Translations under genes and position numbers: made by a program
The notes under the pieces: model-generated
Seen by the model: only the letters and a program-made list of their open reading frames with translations
Databases searched by the model: none
What the model was told of the DNA's origin: nothing
Part shown: piece after piece, positions 46,026 through 54,880 of the stretch
How positions within the stretch are numbered: position 1 is the first letter of the stretch
Layout: the number at the start of each line of letters is the position of its first letter
Origin: Primorskyibacter sedentarius
Lineage (GTDB): Bacteria; Pseudomonadota; Alphaproteobacteria; Rhodobacterales; Rhodobacteraceae
Assembly (NCBI RefSeq): GCF_004342065.1
Contig: NZ_SLZU01000009.1
Coordinates: 1 to 64,000, forward strand
DNA length: 64,000 bases
Direction: 5' to 3'

Positions 46026-46496
46026 ATGAAGCGACGCGCATTCATCACGACGGTACTGGGTGGCGGTCTGGCTGCTGCAATGACATCGTCGCGCGCCCTT
46101 GCGTCCGGGTTCGAAGTCACGCGCAGCAAAGCTGACTGGAAGGCGATGCTTACCCCGTTGCAATACAAGGTGATGCGCGAAGAGGGGACCGAACGTGCCG
46201 GATCTTCGCCGCTCGACAAGGTCTACGCGCCCGGCACCTATCATTGTCGCGGATGCGATCTCGCGGTCTATTCCTCCAAGCACAAATATGATAGCGGCAC
46301 CGGCTGGCCCAGCTTCTACCAGTCATTGCCCAACGCGGTTATGACCAAACCAGACCGTTCGCTGCTGAGCGTGCGGACAGAGGTGCATTGCCGCCGCTGC
46401 GGCAGCCATTTCGGTCACATCTTCGACGATGGCCCCAGGCCCACCGGCAAACGGCATTGCCTGAACGGGGTCAGCCTTGTCTTCAAGGAAGCCTAG
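46026..46496 (+). CDS. msrB: exported methionine-R-sulfoxide reductase
   Basis: A 156-residue MsrB that repairs oxidised methionine (R form) in proteins. The N-terminus MKRRAFITTVLGGGLAAAMT with ASRALA-like end (SSRALAS) looks like a Tat signal (KRRAFI), placing the enzyme in the periplasm. The core has two zinc CxxC pairs (C74/C77, C122/C125), GTGWPSFYQSL, and catalytic C145 in KRHCLNGVSL. gcgaggagaccc precedes ATG 46026. Its reductant partner is not encoded nearby. Confidence 0.94.
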   Translation: MKRRAFITTVLGGGLAAAMTSSRALASGFEVTRSKADWKAMLTPLQYKVMREEGTERAGSSPLDKVYAPGTYHCRGCDLAVYSSKHKYDSGTGWPSFYQSLPNAVMTKPDRSLLSVRTEVHCRRCGSHFGHIFDDGPRPTGKRHCLNGVSLVFKEA

Positions 46497-46511
46497 CGCG
46501 TCGGCCCCGCG

Positions 46512-46895
46512 TCAGGCGTCTGTGCCCAGATAGGTCTTCAGGGTCTGGCTTAGCAAAGCCATGTCCACGGGCTTGGCCAATACGTCATCCATGCCATGGG
46601 TCTGCACCGTCCGGCGCGCGTGAAAGCTGCTATCGGCGGTAATGGCAACGATCGGGATGGACCTGGGGGGGTCCTCTTCCAGCGTGCGGATATAGGACAC
46701 GGTGTCGAGCCCGGTCACGCCGGGCATGTGAACGTCCATCAGGACCATGCTGAATTCGTTCGGGCGCATTCGCAGCAACGCAATGCAGGCCATCCCGCTG
46801 GACACTGTCTCGCATTCGTAACCCATTGCATCAAGCAATTCGGACATCATGAAACGCGTCGTGGCATCGTCATCGACAACAATAATCTTCTTCAC
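46512..46895 (-). CDS. single-domain response regulator (CheY-like)
   Basis: A 127-residue receiver domain only. D8-D9-D10 form the acidic pocket, D54 in VLMDVHMPGVTG is the phosphate acceptor, T in VAITADSS and K in VLAKPVD complete the site. It has no output domain, so it acts by protein contact or as a phosphate relay partner. Its ATG overlaps the stop of the kinase gene upstream (ATGA), which makes it the third gene of the operon. Confidence 0.93.
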   Translation of the reverse strand: MKKIIVVDDDATTRFMMSELLDAMGYECETVSSGMACIALLRMRPNEFSMVLMDVHMPGVTGLDTVSYIRTLEEDPPRSIPIVAITADSSFHARRTVQTHGMDDVLAKPVDMALLSQTLKTYLGTDA

Positions 46896-48604
46896 ATTAC
46901 CTCTCCGAGGGCCAGTTCGCTCTGTGTCGACGTGTGGCGATCCTTGGCGACGTTATGCAACCTTAACGTGAAAGTCGATCCGGACCCGACGTCAAGCGGC
47001 ACCCGGTTCGCATGTGTCAGAGTCGCGCCCATCAACCGCGCAATCTCGCGGCAGATAGACAGTCCCAAGCCGGACCCTTGATGCTGCCGGGCCAGACCGT
47101 TGTCAAGTTGATAGAAGCGCTTGAATATCGTGTGCTTACGGTCTTCGGGAATGCCTTTTCCCGTGTCGATGACCTGGATTTTCAGATCGTCTCGCCCCCT
47201 GCCTGCGCGCCTGACCGAGAGGGTGATGCCACCTTCGGCGGTGAACCTGACGGCGTTGTCCAGCAGGTTGGTGACGATCTGCGTGACCCGCCCGGCATCG
47301 ACCCGGATCGTCTCCGGCAAGTCATCCCCCAAATCCAGCTGCATCTGGAGCGGTTTGCCGGAGCGGATCACCATGCCTTCCAGCGTCGCCTGCCATCCAT
47401 TGATCAAAGGCGCCGATAGGGCGGTGTCCTCCACGATGGTCAGGGCACCCGCATCAAGCCGTGACACTTCCAGCACATTGGTCAGCCCGCGAAACAGCCG
47501 TTGCGAAGACGCATAGCCCGCGGCGGCCTGTTTGCGGTGACGTTCGGGAATATCTGCCGCTTCGATCAGCTGGAACATCCCCATGATCGCATTCAGCGGC
47601 GTGCGGATCTCGTGGCTCATGGTGGTCAGAAAGCGGGAGGTCGCATTTTGGGATTTGCGCGCAGCCGCCTCGGCCCGGCGACGGTCGTCCACCTCTAGGG
47701 CAAGCGCCGTGTTGGCCTCGCGCAGCTTTGCGTTGCTTTCCTCCGCACGTGCCTCGGCGCGGCTGCTGCGGAGCAGGAGCATCAGTTGCATGTATCCGAC
47801 GAACAGCAACCCACCCAAAAGAAGCGCCGACACTTCGGGCGAGATATCGCGATTGGCGAGTGTGAAATTAGGTGTCGGACGGCTTTGCACCCGCAAGTCA
47901 TGGCCGAAAAGGTCGATGGGTTCGGTGTTGATCGTCGGGGTCGTGGTGGCGTTGAATTCCGGGTCCTGTTGCAAGGTGGCACCCGAGATTTCGATCCGGC
48001 TGGCAAAGTTCCTGTCGTAATCATGGTGGTCGTTGATCAGCAGGAGGTCCTGCTTCCATGCATCCGCATTGAAGGCCAGTGTCACAAGGCCAAGGAATTC
48101 CTCGTTCCGAAAGACGGGGATGAAGGCGATGAATCCCCTGCCTGACCCATCCCGCAGGTCGACGGCGCCGGTGATCGTAACCTTGCCCGTCCGCATGGCA
48201 TCCCGCGAGGCGGTGCGCCGACGGTCTCCCAGCTCTTCAATCCGCGTGCCGAAGGGAATAATGGCGTCCTCGCCGCGATGGGCCGCGAAGCGCAGCCGCA
48301 GGTCGGCATCTGCAAAGCGCACCGCGTGCACCCCGGGGAACTGCGCCATGTAGTCCTGCGCCTCACTTACGAAGAGGTCGGCGTCAAAATCGCCGATACG
48401 CCATAGTGAGGCGATGTGGCGCAAGGAGTTTACCCTTAACAGTATGTCCCGGTGCAAGACGCGCAGCTGGAAATCCGTCTCTATCTGCGCCTTCTCCGCA
48501 AGGCGGTTGGCGCGTTCCTTGTCCAGCATGAACCAGGTCGCCCCGGCGACGATGGCGCAAAGGGTTATGGCCCCCAGCATATCGCTCCAGCGGTTGCGGG
48601 TCAT
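46892..48604 (-). CDS. membrane sensor histidine kinase with CHASE-like domain
   Basis: A 570-residue kinase. TM1 (about 9-27) and TM2 (about 260-278) enclose a periplasmic domain (about 28-258) that has DLRLRFAAHR, GRGFIAFIPVF and FNADAWKQDLL as in CHASE sensors. A coiled coil follows, then the dimerisation box FLTTMSHEIRTPLNAIMGM with H331, N-box QIVTNLLDNAVRFT, G1 VIDTGKGIPED and G2 GSGLGLSICREIA. The signal is unknown. It overlaps both flanking response-regulator genes by 4 bp. Confidence 0.93.
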   Translation of the reverse strand: MTRNRWSDMLGAITLCAIVAGATWFMLDKERANRLAEKAQIETDFQLRVLHRDILLRVNSLRHIASLWRIGDFDADLFVSEAQDYMAQFPGVHAVRFADADLRLRFAAHRGEDAIIPFGTRIEELGDRRRTASRDAMRTGKVTITGAVDLRDGSGRGFIAFIPVFRNEEFLGLVTLAFNADAWKQDLLLINDHHDYDRNFASRIEISGATLQQDPEFNATTTPTINTEPIDLFGHDLRVQSRPTPNFTLANRDISPEVSALLLGGLLFVGYMQLMLLLRSSRAEARAEESNAKLREANTALALEVDDRRRAEAAARKSQNATSRFLTTMSHEIRTPLNAIMGMFQLIEAADIPERHRKQAAAGYASSQRLFRGLTNVLEVSRLDAGALTIVEDTALSAPLINGWQATLEGMVIRSGKPLQMQLDLGDDLPETIRVDAGRVTQIVTNLLDNAVRFTAEGGITLSVRRAGRGRDDLKIQVIDTGKGIPEDRKHTIFKRFYQLDNGLARQHQGSGLGLSICREIARLMGATLTHANRVPLDVGSGSTFTLRLHNVAKDRHTSTQSELALGEVM

Positions 48605-48978
48605 TTCGCTGCTCTATGCTGGTTGAGGGCGGCATATTCCACAAGGGCGCGCAGGTCTTCCAGCGGCACCGGCTTGCGCAGCGTCCAGTCGATGCAGGGG
48701 GCGAGAATGGCGGCCTCGCCATTTGGGAACACACCCGAACCTGTCAGAAGGATGATGCGCGCGTCCGGGCAGACGACACAGGAATATTCTGCCACCGGCA
48801 GGGAAACGCCGTCGGGCAGGTAGTAGTCAAGGATGACGAGGTCAAACCCGCGGCCGCGCAGCCGGTCAATCGCGCTGTTGATGTCATGGGCCTCAAGCAC
48901 GTCATGGCCCGCATCCCGCAGGAAAGTTGAAAAAACATCGCAAAGAACGAGATCGTCTTCGACAATCAGGATCTTCAT
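48601..48978 (-). CDS. single-domain response regulator (first gene of the kinase operon)
   Basis: A 125-residue receiver domain. E7-D8-D9 pocket, D51 in LVILDYYLPDG as phosphate acceptor, LLTGSG and LRKPVPLEDL complete it. No DNA-binding part. The start at 48978 (MKILIVEDD) is preferred to 48996 because the receiver strand begins there. Order on the minus strand is regulator, kinase, regulator, each overlapping the next. Confidence 0.92.
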   Translation of the reverse strand: MKILIVEDDLVLCDVFSTFLRDAGHDVLEAHDINSAIDRLRGRGFDLVILDYYLPDGVSLPVAEYSCVVCPDARIILLTGSGVFPNGEAAILAPCIDWTLRKPVPLEDLRALVEYAALNQHRAAK

Positions 48979-49069
48979 GACAACACCTGCGTTCAATACC
49001 AGGTGTTACGCTACGCACGCGATGGTTAACGCAACGTTAACTTTGCGTGCGCAGCATACGGGTTTCCGG

Positions 49070-49693
49070 CTATTTGAAGTTGCGGCTTTCCTTGATCTGG
49101 TCCCAGGCCCAGACCACTTCCTGAAGCTGCTCTTCCTGGCTGCGGTCGCCGCCATTCATGTCCGGGTGCAGCACCTTGATCAAAGCCTTGTAGGACTTGC
49201 GCACCTCGGCCTTTGTCCAGCTGTCGCGTGCCTCCAGAATCTCGATGGCGCGACGTTCCGTCGGGGGCAGCTTCCGCGTGCCGGTCACCCCTTTGCCGGG
49301 GTTGCGCGTTGCGTTGTCGCCCAGAACCTGATGCGGATCCTCGATACCCAGCCGCGCCCATGCGCGCGCTTCGGGATCTTGAAAGCTCTTGGTTTCACGC
49401 TCCCAGACCTTGTCCTTGGACATCTGGGCATTCAGCTCGGCCTCTGTCTGGCCCTGGAAGAAGTTCCACTTGAGGTTGTACTCGCGCACATGGTCCTTGC
49501 AGAACCATTTGTACTCGTCCAACACGTCCGGCGCCTTCGGAGCACGGAACTTGCCCGGCAACTCGCACCCTTCATGCTCACACAGTCGCGTGGAGGTTTC
49601 GGATGCGCCGGACATGCCGCGCCGTCCGCGTGGGTTTTTCTTCTTCGCGGATGATACAGACATATCAAACCCGAAGGGATCTGGTTTGCTCAT
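49070..49693 (-). CDS. J-domain protein
   Basis: A 207-residue DnaJ-like co-chaperone with the J domain at the C-terminus (about residues 145-205): SWTKAEVRKSYKALIKVLHPDMNGGD holds the HPD tripeptide needed to stimulate DnaK. The N-terminal part has CEHEGCELPGKFRAPKA and LDEYKWFCKDHVREYNLKW, a conserved cysteine-containing region specific to this alphaproteobacterial family. No Gly/Phe or zinc-finger region of classical DnaJ. It is divergent from bolA, 75 bp away. Confidence 0.9.
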   Translation of the reverse strand: MSKPDPFGFDMSVSSAKKKNPRGRRGMSGASETSTRLCEHEGCELPGKFRAPKAPDVLDEYKWFCKDHVREYNLKWNFFQGQTEAELNAQMSKDKVWERETKSFQDPEARAWARLGIEDPHQVLGDNATRNPGKGVTGTRKLPPTERRAIEILEARDSWTKAEVRKSYKALIKVLHPDMNGGDRSQEEQLQEVVWAWDQIKESRNFK

Positions 49694-49768
49694 AGGAACA
49701 CCTTTTCGACTCGGACGGTGAAGTTTAGACTATCCCGCGACAGTGTGTAGGGGGCAGGGCCTGAAAAA

Positions 49769-50026
49769 ATGACGAGAACGGAAGAAATCCGCCAAAGGCT
49801 GGAAGAGGCTTTTTCACCGCGAGAGCTTGAAGTCATCGATGACAGTGAAAAGCATCGCGGGCACGCGGGATACCAAGAAGGGGGCGAAAGTCACTTCTCT
49901 GTAAAGTTGCGCACGGAAACCTTTGATGGGATGTCCCGCATCGCCCGACACCGCGCGGTGCATGACGCCTTGGGCAAAGATTTGATCTCCAAGATTCACG
50001 CGCTGTCACTGGACTTGCAAAGCTAA
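49769..50026 (+). CDS. bolA: BolA family protein
   Basis: An 85-residue protein, MTRTEEIRQRLEEAFSPREL then IDDSEKHRGHAGYQEGGESHFSVKL in parts, with the conserved SHF and RHRAVHDAL of the BolA helix-turn fold. BolA proteins work with monothiol glutaredoxins in iron-sulfur cluster transfer and iron sensing. A grxD gene often follows in Rhodobacteraceae; it is not present within this window. Length normal. Confidence 0.93.
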   Translation: MTRTEEIRQRLEEAFSPRELEVIDDSEKHRGHAGYQEGGESHFSVKLRTETFDGMSRIARHRAVHDALGKDLISKIHALSLDLQS

Positions 50027-50206
50027 GCGCGTCTTCGAGCATTTCAACCCGTACGGGAATTTATTGCGGTCCATGACAGTCCGGGTGCCGTGAAGCGAAG
50101 GCTCATGCTTTCGGGCGACATGCACCGCATCGTGCAACACTTATCCGGCGGCGCGCAGCACCGGCGGGAGGCGTCCCGTGCGCTCACGCTAGAAAACGCT
50201 GATCAG

Positions 50207-50962
50207 CTATTCCGCGGCGAGGTCGCCCTCGCGGGCGCGGATCTGCGCGGCCCGCATACGAAGCGCCGCGCCGGGCGTCCCGACATTGTTTGTGCACGAA
50301 TTCCCGCTGCCAAAGAGCGGGTTTGAAGGTGACGGCTCCACAGGGCCGGGCGGCGCAGCAGGGCGGGCCTTCGGCTTGGCGGGCACTTTGTGCTTCCACG
50401 GCGACAGATCAAGCGGGGGCAGGGCCTTGGAGTAGCTGGACAGGTATAGCACTGCGCCCGTTGTTTCAGGCCGGTCGCGCCGGGGCGTTGTCGCTACCGT
50501 GCGCGCCGTCGCTGGCGTTTGATGCGACGCTGCCGCATGATCTCGCGCCGGTATGTGCGTCTCAGGCCGCGCCGAAAGCGCCGCATCATGCGCCGTGCCG
50601 CGCGCCTTTTCCACGGGGATTTCATCGCCTTGTGCTCCGGGCATAGGGTGGGGAGCCGGGTGGCGCGTCCCTGCCACTGCCAACATCTTCTGTTCCAGCA
50701 GGAAGGGCGTCACTGAACGCGCTCTTGCGACCCGTTCGGCCCGCATGGGCCTGCGAAAAACCATCAGACCGCAAAACCGGCTGGCGGCCGCATGGCGGTT
50801 CAGGGGCAGGGCGTCCATCCGCTGATAGTGCCATCCATCCGCGCCCAGTTGGTTCATCAGGCTTTCCAAAGCGCAGGCAAGCCGCTCTTCATCGGCACGT
50901 CCATCCAGTGGATCCGTGACGTCAGAGGGGGCAGGGACAACCTTGTATTCGAACCTGGACAT
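50207..50962 (-). CDS. DUF4177 protein with long low-complexity tail
   Basis: 251 residues. The first 75 (MSRFEYKVVPAPSD ... LMNQLGADGWHYQRM ... FCGLMVFRRP) form a DUF4177-like small domain. The remaining 170 residues are rich in Ala, Pro, Arg and Thr, without predicted globular parts, ending NNVGTPGAALRMRAAQIRAREG. The start at 50962 is chosen because the domain begins there. Function unknown. The neighbouring gatB is on the same strand, 226 bp away. Confidence 0.75.
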   Translation of the reverse strand: MSRFEYKVVPAPSDVTDPLDGRADEERLACALESLMNQLGADGWHYQRMDALPLNRHAAASRFCGLMVFRRPMRAERVARARSVTPFLLEQKMLAVAGTRHPAPHPMPGAQGDEIPVEKARGTAHDAALSARPETHIPARDHAAASHQTPATARTVATTPRRDRPETTGAVLYLSSYSKALPPLDLSPWKHKVPAKPKARPAAPPGPVEPSPSNPLFGSGNSCTNNVGTPGAALRMRAAQIRAREGDLAAE

Positions 50963-51188
50963 GCTGGCTCCGCATTGGCGTTGCCAAAAGTCTAGCAATA
51001 ACGGACCTTTCCGCCAAGTGACCCAAGCGGTGCAGCGCAGGACCGGCGCGATCTGTGGCCGCAGACGCACAAAATCGACGGATTTGGCCCTTCCTGACCG
51101 TCCAAGGCAGGGTCGAGCATGCAGATTACTTGCGCCTTTGTCAGTGCGAACGACGGTTCGTGACGCGCGCAGGCGGGCTTTGCCAGGC

Positions 51189-52703
51189 CTATTGGCCGAG
51201 CTTTGCCGCCACGATTTCGTTCACGGCTTTCGGGTTCGCCTTGCCACCCGTGGCCTTCATCACCTGACCGACAAACCATCCGGCAAGCTTCGGGTTCGCC
51301 TTGGCCTTTTCGACCTGCGCAGGGTTGGCGGCGATGATCTCGTCCACGGCCGCCTCGATGGCCCCGGTGTCGGTGACCTGCTTCATGCCGCGATCCTCGA
51401 CGATCCGGGCCGGGTCGCCGCCTTCGGTATAGACGATTTCGAACAGGTCCTTGGCGATCTTGCCGGAAATGTCGCCCTTCTGGATCAGCTTGATGATGCC
51501 TGCCAGCTGAGCGGGCGAGACCGGGCTGTCCTCGATGGAATGGTCTTCCTTCTTGAGGCGCCCGAAGAGCTCGTTGATGACCCAGTTGGCGGCCAGCTTG
51601 CCGTCGGTTCCGTTGGCCACTTCCTCGAAATAGCTGGCATTCGCCGTATCGGCAGTCAGCACAGAGGCGTCATATTCGGACAGGCCGAATTCGGTGACGA
51701 ACCGGGCCTTCTTGGCGTCGGGAAGCTCTGGCAAGGAGGCCGCGATCTCGTCAACCCAAGCCTGTTCAATTTCCAACGGCAGCAGGTCGGGATCGGGGAA
51801 GTAGCGATAATCATGCGCCTCTTCCTTGGACCGCATCGACCGGGTTTCGCCCTTGTCGGGATCGTACAGACGTGTTTCCTGATCGACCGTCCCACCGGCC
51901 TCGACGATGGCGATCTGGCGACGCGCCTCATAGTCAATGGCCGCCTGAATGAAGCGCATGGAGTTCATGTTCTTGATCTCGCACCGCGTCCCGAGATGGC
52001 TGAAATCGCCGGTCTCCTGGTACTTCTCGTACTGGCCAGGCAGGCAGATGGAGACGTTCACATCCGCGCGCAGGTTGCCGTTCTGCATGTTGCCGTCACA
52101 GGTGCCAAGGTAGCGCAGGATCTGGCGCAGCTTGGTGACATAGGCGGCGGCCTCTTCGGGGCCGCGAATGTCGGGGCGGCTGACAATTTCCATCAGGGCC
52201 ACGCCGGTGCGGTTGAGGTCCACGAAGGACATGTTCGGATCCATGTCGTGGATCGATTTGCCAGCGTCCTGTTCGATGTGGATGCGTTCAATCCGCACGA
52301 GCCGCGCGATGCCGGGCTCCATATCCACCAGCACTTCGCCCTCGCCGACGATGGGGTGGTAAAGCTGGCTGATCTGGTAGCCTTGCGGCAGGTCCGGGTA
52401 GAAGTAATTCTTGCGGTCAAACGCCGATTTCAGATTGATCTGCGCCTTGAGCCCAAGCCCCGTGCGCACGGCCTGCTCCACGCAAAACTCGTTGATGACG
52501 GGCAGCATGCCGGGCATGGCGGCATCCACGAAGGCCACGTTGGAATTGGGCTCTGCGCCGAATTTCGTCGAAGCGCCGGAAAAGAGCTTTGCCTTGCTGG
52601 CAACCTGGGCGTGGACCTCAAGGCCGATCACCAGTTCCCAATCGTGTTTCGCCCCGGCAATCACCTTGGGCTTGGGCGTCTCATAGCTCAGGTCCAGCAT
52701 CAT
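51189..52703 (-). CDS. gatB: Asp-tRNA(Asn)/Glu-tRNA(Gln) amidotransferase subunit B
   Basis: A 504-residue subunit of GatCAB, which amidates misacylated Glu-tRNA(Gln) and/or Asp-tRNA(Asn). [90 protein letters not shown] and [15 protein letters not shown] are all family blocks; the C-terminal YqeY-like tail ([16 protein letters not shown]) is present. gatA and gatC are not adjacent. Confidence 0.98.
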   Translation of the reverse strand: MMLDLSYETPKPKVIAGAKHDWELVIGLEVHAQVASKAKLFSGASTKFGAEPNSNVAFVDAAMPGMLPVINEFCVEQAVRTGLGLKAQINLKSAFDRKNYFYPDLPQGYQISQLYHPIVGEGEVLVDMEPGIARLVRIERIHIEQDAGKSIHDMDPNMSFVDLNRTGVALMEIVSRPDIRGPEEAAAYVTKLRQILRYLGTCDGNMQNGNLRADVNVSICLPGQYEKYQETGDFSHLGTRCEIKNMNSMRFIQAAIDYEARRQIAIVEAGGTVDQETRLYDPDKGETRSMRSKEEAHDYRYFPDPDLLPLEIEQAWVDEIAASLPELPDAKKARFVTEFGLSEYDASVLTADTANASYFEEVANGTDGKLAANWVINELFGRLKKEDHSIEDSPVSPAQLAGIIKLIQKGDISGKIAKDLFEIVYTEGGDPARIVEDRGMKQVTDTGAIEAAVDEIIAANPAQVEKAKANPKLAGWFVGQVMKATGGKANPKAVNEIVAAKLGQ

Positions 52704-52980
52704 CTTATCCTTCCAGAAGGGTCGCTGCGGGTTCTAGGACAGCGGCCCGACAGGGGCAAGAGCCTGTGCCCGATTGTGCCGCCATCCGGCGTGCAAATTG
52801 CGGGCCATCTGGCCGCAATTGCCCCGGCTCTACGCATTCACGGCGCGTCACCGGGCAAAGACGGTCGTGCTGTGCGCAGTCGGCGTCATCTTGCGCATCG
52901 GGTCTGAGGGCGGCCTTGGGGCTTCTCCGCACCGTTTCAGAATGCTTGCGCGAGGGGCGGGCATTGGGCATTCTGCGCCG

Positions 52981-53712
52981 ATGTTCAGGTGTCTTTGTAC
53001 CATCCTGTTGCTTGTGATGCCGCTTTGCGCCTTTGCCCAAAGCGTCGCCCCCTTGCCGGGGAAGGCGCAGCCGCGTCCGATCGCAAGGAGCGAGGCAAAG
53101 ATCCCCGAGGTCTCGGTATTTGCGCCGCAGCGCTCTCTTCGTCCGCAGCCCCGGTTGGATCGCCTGCCCGATGCGCGCTGGGGCCATGTGGGCAAGGGCG
53201 ATACGTGGTCACGGGCCGCGCTGGCGGCGCTGTCTTCCCACGCCGAACCGTTGGCCGAAACCGTGCCCGCCGATGTCGGGGATTGGTGTCCCGGCTATCC
53301 GCGCGCCAGCCTGCAGGATCGGCGGGCCTTTTGGGTCGGGTTCCTGTCTGCTCTGGCCAAGCATGAAAGCACCTATCGCCCCGACGCGGTTGGTGGTGGC
53401 GGCAGGTGGTATGGCCTGCTTCAGATCCTGCCTGCGACTGCGCGTGGCTATGGGTGTAAGGCGCAGACTGGCGCCGCGCTGAAAAGTGGCCCCATGAACC
53501 TGTCCTGCGGGCTTCGGATCATGACACGGACGGTGCGGCGTGACGGCGTGATTTCACGCGGGATGCGGGGTGTCGCCGCCGACTGGGGTCCTTTGCACAG
53601 TTCCAGAAAGCGCAACGACATGGTGTCTTGGCTGCGCAAGCAAAGCTACTGCCAGAGATCCGTCCCGCCAGTGCGACCGGTTCTGCGCCCCTTGAATCTC
53701 GCTTCGCACTAG
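52981..53712 (+). CDS. lytic transglycosylase-like exported protein
   Basis: A 243-residue protein with a Sec signal (MFRCLCTILLLVMPLCAFA, cut after FAQ or FA). A Pro-rich linker precedes a small SLT-like domain: LSALAKHESTYRPDAVGGGG with putative catalytic E129, RWYGLLQILPATARGYGC, and LSCGLRIM; the cysteines may form disulfides. It is smaller than most Slt proteins but fits the Rhodobacteraceae group. An upstream open frame back to 52774 has no signal-like start. Likely role: cleavage of peptidoglycan in the periplasm. Confidence 0.8.
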   Translation: MFRCLCTILLLVMPLCAFAQSVAPLPGKAQPRPIARSEAKIPEVSVFAPQRSLRPQPRLDRLPDARWGHVGKGDTWSRAALAALSSHAEPLAETVPADVGDWCPGYPRASLQDRRAFWVGFLSALAKHESTYRPDAVGGGGRWYGLLQILPATARGYGCKAQTGAALKSGPMNLSCGLRIMTRTVRRDGVISRGMRGVAADWGPLHSSRKRNDMVSWLRKQSYCQRSVPPVRPVLRPLNLASH

Positions 53713-53722
53713 GCCAGAGGCG

Positions 53723-54604
53723 TCAGCCGGTCGTCATCCGGGATGATCGCAGCCAAGAGGGGCGGCGCGTGCTGTCAACCAAGGAAACATCCGGTGCGTG
53801 GGCGCCGCCAAGTGCCAGCGTGGCGCGGCGCAGCAGCGCGATGCCTTCCTCCGACCGGGCGGGCAGGGCCGCGGCAGAGATGCTCTCGCCCACGGTGATG
53901 CGGAATGGCTGGCGATGCTTGTTCAGCGTTTCGTGGAACAGGGTGATGTCGCGCAATGTCGGGTGAATCAGGTCGAACAGGTAGAACATGGCAGAATTTC
54001 TGGCCCGGATGTTCACCGGGATGACCGGAATGTCGAACTTGCGCGCGATCATTGCGGCCGATGGCATCCACGGGCGTTCGTGCAGTCGCAGACCGGTGCG
54101 TTTTGCCAGCCGCCCGGAGGGAAAGATCACGCCCAGTCGGCCGTCAGATACGGCGCGGCGAGTATAGGCCATGGTCTCGCGCGTCTTGCCGTGGCTGCGC
54201 TTTTCCGGGCGCCACTCCACCGGGGCGATCATGTCCGCCATCTGGGGGAGCACCCGCAGAATGTCGTGGTTGGCGAAGTAGTAAGCATCCGGCCGGATCT
54301 GCGACAGCGCGCTGTGCAGGATGATACCGTCGGCAATGCCGGTCGGGTGATTGGCCACCACCATGGCGGGCCCGTTGCGCGGGATGTTTTCAAGCCCGCT
54401 GACACTGACATCGCGCGCCAGAAGGCGCCCCATTTCGGCCATGATCTCGGCACTGGTCGCATCGCGGAAGGTTGCGGCCAGCGAAAGCGTGCGATGGTAA
54501 TCGAGAAGCCAGTTCAAGGTCGCCCGCGCAGGACGCGCCGATGTCCGCCCGCTGAAAAGCCACGGGGCGCGTTCTTCGATCAGGGGGTCTATCCGGTCCT
54601 GCAT
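53723..54604 (-). CDS. PlsC-like acyltransferase
   Basis: A 293-residue acyltransferase. The active-site motif is VVANHPTGIADGIIL (H86 and D92, five residues between them, as in the hemolysin/OlsB-type group rather than the HX4D of PlsC), followed by GVIFPSGRLAKRT (substrate-binding block) and IPVIPVNIRARNS. It probably moves an acyl chain to a lysophospholipid or similar acceptor at the membrane. It is convergent with the transglycosylase gene, 10 bp apart. Confidence 0.85.
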   Translation of the reverse strand: MQDRIDPLIEERAPWLFSGRTSARPARATLNWLLDYHRTLSLAATFRDATSAEIMAEMGRLLARDVSVSGLENIPRNGPAMVVANHPTGIADGIILHSALSQIRPDAYYFANHDILRVLPQMADMIAPVEWRPEKRSHGKTRETMAYTRRAVSDGRLGVIFPSGRLAKRTGLRLHERPWMPSAAMIARKFDIPVIPVNIRARNSAMFYLFDLIHPTLRDITLFHETLNKHRQPFRITVGESISAAALPARSEEGIALLRRATLALGGAHAPDVSLVDSTRRPSWLRSSRMTTG

Positions 54605-54880
54605 GGCCTGAATTGCTCACGGTTGTGCAACATCAAGGTGACAAAAATGCGGTCGTTTGTAACTTTTTCAAGATCATGCCGGGGAAGCGGCCACAAATGG
54701 GCGGGAACCGGCCTGTTGCGGGTAACTGGCGGGCAGCACTCGCCCGTCACGGGAAAAATATGGCTCGCCGCGGGCGCAGGTCAAGGTCGCGAACTGTCAC
54801 GCCCTGAAGGATCACGGGGGACAACTGTTCAGGCGGGCCAAGGCGCCAAAGCGGCCCCGGCCCGCCCGCAACAGGCTTTG

